In this document: in pieces, positions 58,626 to 64,000 of the stretch
Position numbering within the stretch: position 1 is the first letter of the stretch
Layout of the letters: every line of letters starts with the position of its first letter
Assembly: GCA_020025755.1 (NCBI GenBank)
Contig: JAHHRO010000001.1
Span: 42,902-106,901 of the forward strand
Source of the DNA: Butyricicoccus sp.
Lineage (GTDB): Bacteria; Bacillota; Clostridia; Oscillospirales; Butyricicoccaceae
Direction: 5' to 3'
DNA length: 64,000 nucleotides
Notes under the pieces: model-generated
What the model saw: the letters and a program-made list of their open reading frames with translations, nothing else
Database searches by the model: none
Told to the model about the DNA's origin: nothing
Program-made: the position numbers and the translations under genes

Positions 58626-58848
58626 AAACTTCCTCGATCGCGATACTTTCCTGTGCCAAAAGCCCTGTCAGTGCCTGCTTACAGGCAGGCGGCGCACTCC
58701 ATGCCAGTCCACAGCCAGCCGTGATCTCACGCGGCACAGGAATCAAACGCCCATCCTGCCCCAGCCTGCGAAACAGAGCCTCGGCTTGCATGGCAGCCGT
58801 GGTTGTATGGAACGTGATCACCACGCGGGGCTGCTTTGTCCTCAGCAT
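58609..58848 (-). CDS. DUF3343 protein (putative Se/S carrier)
   Basis: 79 aa. PRVVITFHTTTAAMQAEALFRRLG (about 7-30), IPVPREITAGCGLAWSA (about 37-53) with the single conserved Cys. DUF3343 proteins are linked to selenium use and may hold selenium on that Cys. Start 58848 has AGGAGGATAAGGGA just upstream; longer frames run into the desulfurase gene. Confidence 0.88.
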   Translation of the reverse strand: MLRTKQPRVVITFHTTTAAMQAEALFRRLGQDGRLIPVPREITAGCGLAWSAPPACKQALTGLLAQESIAIEEVYELVI

Positions 58849-58852
58849 TCCC

Positions 58853-59983
58853 TTATCCTCCTGCCAGCTCGCATACGGCGCGAACTGCCCGATCGACTTC
58901 CTCCTCTGTATTAAAGTAGGAGAAGGAAAAGCGTACCAGTCCATCTGTGCCCAGTGCATCATGCATCCGCGGCGCACAGTGCGCACCCGCTCGCGTACAG
59001 ATCCCGTAATCCTGCGCGAGTGCGTCCGCAACTGCACCTGCGTCCTCCCCTGCAAGGTTTATGGACACGATCGCGGTGCGAATCGGTGCATCCCAGTCAC
59101 CATAAACCAATACATTCGGGCATTGTATGATGCCCTCACAGAACCGACGCGCCAGCCGATCCTCTTTTTCATGGATCGCGGCGATCCCGACCCTTTCTAT
59201 AAAATCCAGTCCGGCAGATAAGCCTGCAATCCCCAATACATTGAGCGTGCCTGCCTCGAGTGCGTCCGGATACTGGTACGGATGATAGCGGTCAAAACTA
59301 TGCGCGCCGCTTCCGCCCACCTTGAGCGGACGCACAAAAACACCCTCGGAAACACAGATCCCACCCGTGCCCTGTGGGCCAAACAATCCCTTATGCCCCG
59401 TAAAGCACAGAACGGAGATCCCCTGCTTTTGCATATCGATCTCCAGCGTTCCTGCCGATTGCGCCGCATCTACAATGAATAACAGATCATGCTTGCGGCA
59501 AAATGTGCCGATGCGCTGGAGATCCAGTACATTGCCGGTCACATTGGATGCATGTGTGCATACCACCGCCCGTGTGTTGGGCTGCAATGCCGCTTCAAAA
59601 TCCATAAAAGAGATCCTGCCCTTTTCATCGGCTGGCAAAACCGTGAGCTCCGCCCCTGCTTCCTCCATACAGTACAGCGGACGCAGGACGGAATTATGCT
59701 CCAATGCCGTCGTAATGACATGATCTTCCGGATCAATCAGTCCAAAGATCGCGGTATTGAGTGCCTCGGTCGCATTGTGCATAAAGCAAACATGACTCGG
59801 GTCAGGCAGTCCAAACAGCGCGGCGATCTGCTCCCGACAGCGCAGCACTGTGCGCCCTGCCGCAAGCGCAGGTGGGTGCGCCCCCCGACCAACCGAACTT
59901 ACGGTATCGAATGCGCGATCCATCGCCTGACGCACTTCGTTTGGTTTGAGAAAAGAAGTCGCCGCTGCATCAAAATAAATCAC
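58853..59983 (-). CDS. Cysteine desulfurase/selenocysteine lyase-like aminotransferase V
   Basis: 376 aa PLP enzyme. GTG start at 59983 overlaps the yqeB stop (GTGA). Motifs: YFDAAATSFLKP, HNATEALN (about 69-76), LEHNSVLRP, DAAQSAG (about 184-190), PLP-lysine in LCFTGHKGLFGPQG (Lys near residue 209), and a C-terminal RAGAHCAPRMHDALG with the catalytic Cys. Releases S or Se from cysteine/selenocysteine; in this cluster selenium delivery to SelD/YedF is the likely role. Confidence 0.93.
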   Translation of the reverse strand: MIYFDAAATSFLKPNEVRQAMDRAFDTVSSVGRGAHPPALAAGRTVLRCREQIAALFGLPDPSHVCFMHNATEALNTAIFGLIDPEDHVITTALEHNSVLRPLYCMEEAGAELTVLPADEKGRISFMDFEAALQPNTRAVVCTHASNVTGNVLDLQRIGTFCRKHDLLFIVDAAQSAGTLEIDMQKQGISVLCFTGHKGLFGPQGTGGICVSEGVFVRPLKVGGSGAHSFDRYHPYQYPDALEAGTLNVLGIAGLSAGLDFIERVGIAAIHEKEDRLARRFCEGIIQCPNVLVYGDWDAPIRTAIVSINLAGEDAGAVADALAQDYGICTRAGAHCAPRMHDALGTDGLVRFSFSYFNTEEEVDRAVRAVCELAGG

Positions 59984-60813
59984 GAGAAAGTGATCCCCCT
60001 TTGTTTTGCAAGACACAGTACGGCTTCCACAACACCGCCTGCAATATTCCGCGCCTTGTCCGATATGGTATTGCAGTTTTTCTTTTGTTCGATCCGCGGA
60101 TCGATATCTGCAATTTTAAGTCCCTTGGTCACGGCGAAATCCGAGCGGATGAGTCCGCGCACAACGCCATCCAGCGTCGCAACGACCGGAGTTTCCCCGA
60201 TACGCGCAATGATATCCCCCTGCCGCACGATGCTTCCAATGTCGATTTCCTGCCCCTCTGCATCCCGAACCGATTGCAGCGTTCCGGCTGCCGGCGCATG
60301 AATGACACGATCAAGGTCATGTCCCGCGATCAGCCCCGGAACACCTGTATTGGGCAGTGCCGCGCCGGTATACAGGATGCGCCCCAAATCGTGTCCGCGC
60401 ATGGTCTCAATGACTGCATCCACATCGGTTCCGGCAGTAAACCCTGGACCCAATGCAATCGTAATGGGTGCCATGTCCTTATGTGTGCCCAGATTGCGCT
60501 TGGCAAGGATGGCATCCACCAAGGCGGCTGGTTTGATCGTTTGGATACAGTCCGCGGAGGCATCCACCACAAGCGGTACTGCACCTTCCGCCCAAATGCG
60601 TTCTGCCTGCGATACCTCGGCAATGCGGCGACAGGTCACGCCCTCAACAGTCGCACTTTCATCATAGACCGCCTCGGACAATGCCACCTTCCGACGAATG
60701 GCAGACGGACGCTCACATTCTGTCACCAGCACGCGAAAGCCGCAGTTCACCAGACGCACGATCACACCGGTTGCCAGATCTCCTGCACCACGCACAACAA
60801 TCCACGGTGTCAT
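59980..60813 (-). CDS. yqeB: Selenium-dependent molybdenum hydroxylase maturation protein YqeB
   Basis: 277 aa. MTPWIVVRGAGDLATGVIVRLVNCGFRVLVTE (about 1-32) holds a Rossmann-type GxGxxxxG. VDASADCIQTIKPAALVDAILAKRN, ALGPGFTAGTDVDAVIETMRGHDLGRI and GETPVVATLDGVVRGLIR follow. YqeB (EF2563 family) marks the trait of selenium-dependent Mo hydroxylases. Start at 60813 overlaps the yedF stop by ATGA. Confidence 0.94.
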   Translation of the reverse strand: MTPWIVVRGAGDLATGVIVRLVNCGFRVLVTECERPSAIRRKVALSEAVYDESATVEGVTCRRIAEVSQAERIWAEGAVPLVVDASADCIQTIKPAALVDAILAKRNLGTHKDMAPITIALGPGFTAGTDVDAVIETMRGHDLGRILYTGAALPNTGVPGLIAGHDLDRVIHAPAAGTLQSVRDAEGQEIDIGSIVRQGDIIARIGETPVVATLDGVVRGLIRSDFAVTKGLKIADIDPRIEQKKNCNTISDKARNIAGGVVEAVLCLAKQRGITFS

Positions 60814-61457
60814 GGGCGGATCACCTTCCCTGCACACATCAAAATGTCTGCGATCGCATACATATTGGTCACCGAGCCGACCGCCAGATGCTCTGTCAGA
60901 CCATAATGATTGAGGCAAGTACCACACACCAAAACCTCTGTACCGTTTTCTTCCAGCACTTTGAGATCCTGCACGGTATCCGCTCCATGCACGGCGAGCT
61001 TCGCGCCGCTATTATATAACAGTATGGTTTCTGGTGCTTGGTCAAGCTGGGTCAGCGCATAAATGAATCCTTTCATAAGTGCCGCACCCAGCGCGTCATC
61101 CCCTGACCCCATACAATTTGAGGGAATCACGACGACGGTTGGCAGCCTATCCACTTCCGGCGGAAACGGTGTCGGCTCCATCATCTGAAGTGCCTGTCCG
61201 ATCGCCTCTCCGGCATCTGCCATCACCGCGGACAATACATCCGTGCTGATGGGCTGAATCAAAACGCGGAAACCGCCTTCGATCTCGCTTGATTCCGCAT
61301 AAAGCCCCATTTGCTGCGCCATTTTCTCTACATTTTGCCGCGCGATCTCGTCATCTACGATGGTAATGACCGGCGTACCCTGTTCTTGGATCGCTTTTTT
61401 CGTCTCAATAACAGGCTGTGGACACAGCTTGCCGCGTGCATCTATGATCGTTGCCAT
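60810..61457 (-). CDS. yedF: Sulfurtransferase-like selenium metabolism protein YedF
   Basis: 215 aa, two domains. The N-terminal TusA-like domain (about 1-75) has DARGKLCPQPVIETKKAI with Cys12, a potential Se/S carrier. The C-terminal DsrE/DUF-like domain (about 105-215) has VVVIPSNCMGSGDDALGAALMKGFIYAL and VLVCGTCLNHYGL with further cysteines. Thought to ferry activated selenium from the desulfurase to SelD. RBS AAGGAGGA. Confidence 0.95.
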   Translation of the reverse strand: MATIIDARGKLCPQPVIETKKAIQEQGTPVITIVDDEIARQNVEKMAQQMGLYAESSEIEGGFRVLIQPISTDVLSAVMADAGEAIGQALQMMEPTPFPPEVDRLPTVVVIPSNCMGSGDDALGAALMKGFIYALTQLDQAPETILLYNSGAKLAVHGADTVQDLKVLEENGTEVLVCGTCLNHYGLTEHLAVGSVTNMYAIADILMCAGKVIRP

Positions 61458-61481
61458 AGTCTCCTCCTTTATGTTTCCGGT

Positions 61482-62504
61482 TCAGATATCTACAATGATT
61501 TCGGTATCCATGCGCGGGATCAGTTCTCCGATCCTGCCGCAAGGCAGCCCCAAAGCTGCAACCTCCTCCACGAACGCATCTGCCTGCTCTGCATCCATTG
61601 CAAACAGCAAACCACCCGAGGTCTGCGGATCAAACAGCAGCTCCGCATCGGCAAAGGGAACGCCCTGCATCCGCACACGTCCTTCTGCAAAGTTGCGGTT
61701 GCGCTGTGCCGCCGCGGTCAGGTAAAATTCGTCTGCATAGGTACGCGCCTCTGGGATCACAGGCAGACGATGTGTATAGATCCGCGCCGAGAGATCAGGG
61801 CGCAGCATTTCATGCAGATGCCCACAAAGCCCAAAGCCTGTCACATCCGTGCAGGCATGAACGGAATAGCGATCCGCGATTTCTGCCGCATATTGATTGA
61901 GCATCGTCATCGACCGCATTGCCAGTGCAAGTGCTTCCTCTGAAGCGGCATCCATACGCGCCGCCGTGCAGACCAATCCCACACCGAGCGGCTTCGTAAG
62001 AACGAGCGCATCGCCTACCTTTCCGGTATTGTTGGCACGGATCTGTTTTGGATGCACCACACCGGTCACAGATAGTCCATATTTCACTTCGCTGTCTGCG
62101 ATCGAGTGTCCGCCTGCAAGTGATCCGCCTGCCTCTATCACCTTTTCATTGCCGCCTTGCAGGATCTGCCCCAGAATGTTGAGATCCATTTGTTCGGGAA
62201 AGCAAACGATATTGAGTGCCGTGCGCACCGTGCCACCCATCGCATAGATATCACTGAGCGCATTTGCCGCCGCGATCTGCCCGAATATATAAGGATCTTC
62301 CACCATTGGCGGAAAAAAATCCAATGTCTGCACGATTGCCAAATCATCTGTTAATTGATAGACTGCCGCATCGTCGCTGGACTCTGCTCCAATAAGCAGG
62401 GCAGGGTCTGTCGGGCGCGAGAGCTTGGACAGCACCCGTTCCAGTGCCGCAGGCCCTAATTTTGCCGTACAGCCTCCGCCGCGGCAGAATGGAATGGCTT
62501 CCAT
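61482..62504 (-). CDS. selD: Selenide, water dikinase
   Basis: 340 aa. Makes selenophosphate from selenide and ATP. The catalytic loop is RGGGCTAKLGP: Cys12 and Lys15 align with the essential Cys17/Lys20 of E. coli SelD, although the usual GCGCK is GCTAK. Downstream motifs: GAESSDDAAVYQL, LDFFPPMVEDPYIFGQIAAANALSDIYAMGG (about 60-90), AGGHSIADSEVKYGLSVTG, DVTGFGLCGHLHEM and DPQTSGGLLFAM. No in-frame TGA, so it is a Cys form. No selA, selB or tRNA-Sec in the window. Confidence 0.95.
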   Translation of the reverse strand: MEAIPFCRGGGCTAKLGPAALERVLSKLSRPTDPALLIGAESSDDAAVYQLTDDLAIVQTLDFFPPMVEDPYIFGQIAAANALSDIYAMGGTVRTALNIVCFPEQMDLNILGQILQGGNEKVIEAGGSLAGGHSIADSEVKYGLSVTGVVHPKQIRANNTGKVGDALVLTKPLGVGLVCTAARMDAASEEALALAMRSMTMLNQYAAEIADRYSVHACTDVTGFGLCGHLHEMLRPDLSARIYTHRLPVIPEARTYADEFYLTAAAQRNRNFAEGRVRMQGVPFADAELLFDPQTSGGLLFAMDAEQADAFVEEVAALGLPCGRIGELIPRMDTEIIVDI

Positions 62505-62508
62505 TCTC

Positions 62509-62862
62509 TCACATCCCTTCAAAATATTGCTGCACCAACCGATCGAGCTGCTGCTGTGCCGCCTGCTCGAACGCACGGTATCGCTGCAAAAAGTCCTGTG
62601 CAAACGGGGTCAGCACAGCACCCCCACCGCGTACACCTCCGATTTTCCGCTCGATCAGCGGCTGTTCCAGCTGTGCCTCGCTGTTTTTTATAATATTCCA
62701 TGCTTTGTTATAGCTCATACCCATTTTCGCAGCACTCTGCCGCAGGGAGCCATGTATCTCGATCCCCTCAAGCAGACAGGCAAGCCCGGGGCCAAACACT
62801 TTTTGACCGCCATATTGAAGGCGCAGCAGGGTGTCTACCATGATCGGCTTTTCCATTTTCAT
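62509..62862 (-). CDS. ModE/LysR-type winged-helix regulator
   Basis: 117 aa. Winged helix of the ModE N-terminal type: GLACLLEGIEIHGSLRQSAAKMGMSYNKAWNIIKNSEAQL (about 27-66) and PLIERKIGGVRGGGAVLTPFAQDFLQRYRAFE. It lacks the molybdate-binding MOP domains of full ModE, so it is a DNA-binding-only form. First gene, immediately before selD (4 nt), and therefore the likely regulator of the selenium/molybdenum operon. RBS TAGGAGG 3 nt before ATG at 62862. Confidence 0.9.
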   Translation of the reverse strand: MKMEKPIMVDTLLRLQYGGQKVFGPGLACLLEGIEIHGSLRQSAAKMGMSYNKAWNIIKNSEAQLEQPLIERKIGGVRGGGAVLTPFAQDFLQRYRAFEQAAQQQLDRLVQQYFEGM

Positions 62863-63034
62863 TGTCCTCCTACCTGCTTCTCTATCCCATACAGAGTCAT
62901 TCTATTTTAAAATATACAGATTATCATTTTCGAAAAATCTTTATCCACCTCTACAGATGTTCCACATCTGTTCTTTTTTCATTTTATCATTGAGCCAAAC
63001 GAAAAGCAACCGTTCTTTGATTTTTTGCATAACG

Positions 63035-63410
63035 CTCCCTATCCCACACAAACGCACACGAGATCAGGGATATCAAAAGCAGTTCCTACCGGAACTGCCC
63101 AGCTTGTAGAAAAAGGCTTTTCGCTGTTTTTTATTGGAGCAAAGCGACCTAAAATTTTCAAAATCCAAGGACATGTGCCTTGGATTTTGCCCTCGACCCG
63201 CGCCATCGGGCGCGAAACCGGGGGTATCAGAGCCAGTTTCTACCGGAACTGGCTCTGTATCCAGGGGGACTGGGTTCCCCTGGAAAGGCTGTCGAAGGTT
63301 CTTCGACAGCCTCAGCAGTTCCTACCGGAACTGCCTGTGAAATCCAGTAAAACTGAACTCCCTTGGAAAACCTGTCCAAAAAGGTCACCGAAGGGTGGTC
63401 TTTTTGGATT
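63035..63410. repeat. Decayed element D, interrupted by element C
   Basis: Left part (about 63035-63078: CCCTATCCCACACAAACGC..., GGGATATCAAAAG) and right part (63335-63375: CTGTGAAATCCAGTAAAACTG..., CCTTGGAAAACCTGTCC) align in order with the core of copies B/C on either side of their internal CAGTT/AACTG hairpin. The interruption is element C, sitting exactly at that hairpin. A strong CCAAAAAG/CTTTTTGG hairpin (63377-63408) corresponds to the right-end stem. Confidence 0.5.
63079..63334 (+). repeat. Hairpin-flanked element, copy C
   Basis: Both flanks are GCAGTTCC-TACC-GGAACTGC (63079-63098 and 63315-63334). The core between them matches copy B along its whole length and order of hairpins: GCTTGTAGAAAAAGGC, AAATCCAAGG...CCTTGGATTT, GCGCCATCGGGCGC, GAGCCAGTT.../...AACTGGCTC, GGCTGTCGAA/TTCGACAGCC. 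The left flank runs into TTTTG on the minus strand, as a terminator would. Confidence 0.88.
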
Positions 63411-63846
63411 GTAAGTTGGTATAATGAACTGGGGTGATCCAATGCTGGTAAAATACGGAGAATGCCAAGTTCGAAAAAAACAATAACTCGGCATATCTGG
63501 CAGGACTGGGTAGAGCTTGCCGAGGATGCTCGACACACAGCCCGATACAAAGAGCTGTGCAGGGTACGCCAAGAGAAAATAGAGCGTGTATTCGCAGATG
63601 CAAAAGAAAAGCATGAGATGCGATACACCAACTACAGAGGTCTCACTCAGGTAACAAACTGGATGAAGCTTAAATTTGCTGCCATGAATCTGAAAAAGCT
63701 GGCAGTATGGAAATGAAATCGTCATGGTGGAGAGCCGCAAAAGCACCAGGCATCCATTTTCAGTTTTTAGAATCCTATTTTTGATGTCTTGAAATGCACA
63801 AACCCCATTCTGGACTACGCTAGAATGGGGTTTGTCTACAGTCTGG
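63411..63846 (+). mobile_element. IS1182-family remnant, left-truncated
   Basis: Contains the C-terminal part of a transposase (63462-63716) and, beyond it, CAAACCCCATTCT/AGAATGGGGTTTG plus a right end GTTTGTCTACAGTCTGG. Read inward the end is AGACTGTAGACAAA, close to the ends of the hairpin-flanked elements. The left part is missing or rearranged. Confidence 0.75.
63462..63716 (+). pseudogene. Transposase C-terminal fragment (IS1182/DDE_Tnp_1_6 type)
   Basis: 84 codons: ITRHIWQDWVELAEDARHT, then KIERVFADAKEKHEMRYTNYRGL and LKFAAMNLKKLAVWK. These match the extreme C-terminus of IS1182-family transposases, including the final catalytic Glu region (ERVFADAKEKHGMRYT). The first two DDE residues and about 350-400 residues are absent. 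Just upstream, a different frame reads KYGECQVRKK, suggesting a frameshift or internal deletion. Confidence 0.85.
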
Positions 63847-63847
63847 A

Positions 63848-63880
63848 TCACGCCATAGAAATGGCGTGATTTTTTTGTTT
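63848..63880. terminator. Terminator hairpin abutting the IS end
   Basis: ATCACGCCAT-AGAA-ATGGCGTGAT followed by T7, starting within 1-2 nt of the IS right end. Probably the terminator of the minus-strand gene at 63888 before the insertion. Confidence 0.9.
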
Positions 63881-63887
63881 TACATAG

Positions 63888-64000
63888 TCAGATCTCATAC
63901 GGCGTTCGGGTATATTTCTCATTCTCCACATCTATGACCTCGACTAGTGCCTGATCCCCCTCATAGACCCAGCACTCGATACGTTTGGGCTGAAAGCGGA
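63888..64000 (-). CDS. C-terminal end of an unidentified gene (partial)
   Basis: Only the last 37 codons are in the window. The reverse-strand frame reads FQPKRIECWVYEGDQALVEV and ends IDVENEKYTRTPYEI, stop at 63888. No family can be assigned from this piece. Its only terminator candidate is the hairpin that borders the IS1182 remnant. Confidence 0.6.
   Translation of the reverse strand, partial: RFQPKRIECWVYEGDQALVEVIDVENEKYTRTPYEI

Noticed and set aside
61482..62504. SelD as a selenocysteine-containing protein
   Set aside because: The catalytic position is encoded as Cys and there is no in-frame TGA.

Overview
The window looks like a chromosomal segment of an endospore-forming, anaerobic clostridial Firmicute with roughly half G+C. 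A gut Oscillospiraceae or Butyricicoccaceae-type bacterium is my best guess, from gene content only. Evidence: RNase J, SpoVG, an orphan SpoVAC behind a sigma-G-like promoter, ECF vitamin transporters, a NiaR regulator and operator, WalR-type boxes, AGGAGG ribosome binding sites, and a selenium-dependent molybdenum hydroxylase maturation cluster. I see no rRNA, tRNA, CRISPR array or replication origin.

Layout. 1-8.2 kb: RNase J (cut by the left edge), two tandem secreted 3D-domain cell-wall proteins with WalR-type boxes, niaR plus the niacin transporter niaX, a cytidylate-kinase-like gene, murC and spoVG. Two roughly 210-230 bp intergenic elements with matching inverted ends lie at 3679 and 7966. 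8.3-16.2 kb: a glycolipid glucosyltransferase, an AT-rich lipoprotein island, a thioesterase-mutY-deoxyinosine glycosylase operon, and feoA-feoB-dtxR-HAD with a DtxR-type palindrome in the promoter. 16.7-28.8 kb: a very large secreted GH2 beta-galactosidase, two ECF/COG2426-type membrane proteins, another HAD phosphatase, spoVAC, a rhodanese, pepD, an OPT peptide transporter and a PqqD-like pair. 28.9-35.4 kb: an ABC transporter (ATPase plus 892-residue FtsX-type permease), a coiled-coil protein, and a two-component system.

35.4-50.4 kb is a Ter-type stress-response locus: HAD hydrolase, Ca-type P-ATPase, three TerD paralogues, TelA, YceG, StiP, a PRTase/TRSP protein and a CitE-like aldolase on the minus strand. 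Divergently there is a YceG-like/trypsin fusion followed by an AIM24 protein. 50.6-56.3 kb is an accessory zone of small membrane proteins, tandem duplications, a decayed TraX copy and look-alike promoters. 56.4-62.9 kb holds a GH19-like wall hydrolase and the selenium/molybdenum cluster (ModE-like regulator, selD, yedF, yqeB, cysteine-desulfurase-like, DUF3343, mocA-like, with yqeC convergent).

The most unusual signal is a family of hairpin-rich elements of about 215-240 bp (20828-21067, 55539-55804, 63079-63334, plus a broken older copy around the last). Each recognisable copy is bracketed by two copies of the same palindrome, and that palindrome differs between loci. The termini resemble the end of an adjacent IS1182-type transposase remnant (63411-63846), which itself abuts a terminator hairpin. 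This suggests a non-autonomous element that inserts into hairpins or terminators and duplicates the whole hairpin. One copy appears to have landed in the internal hairpin of an older relative.
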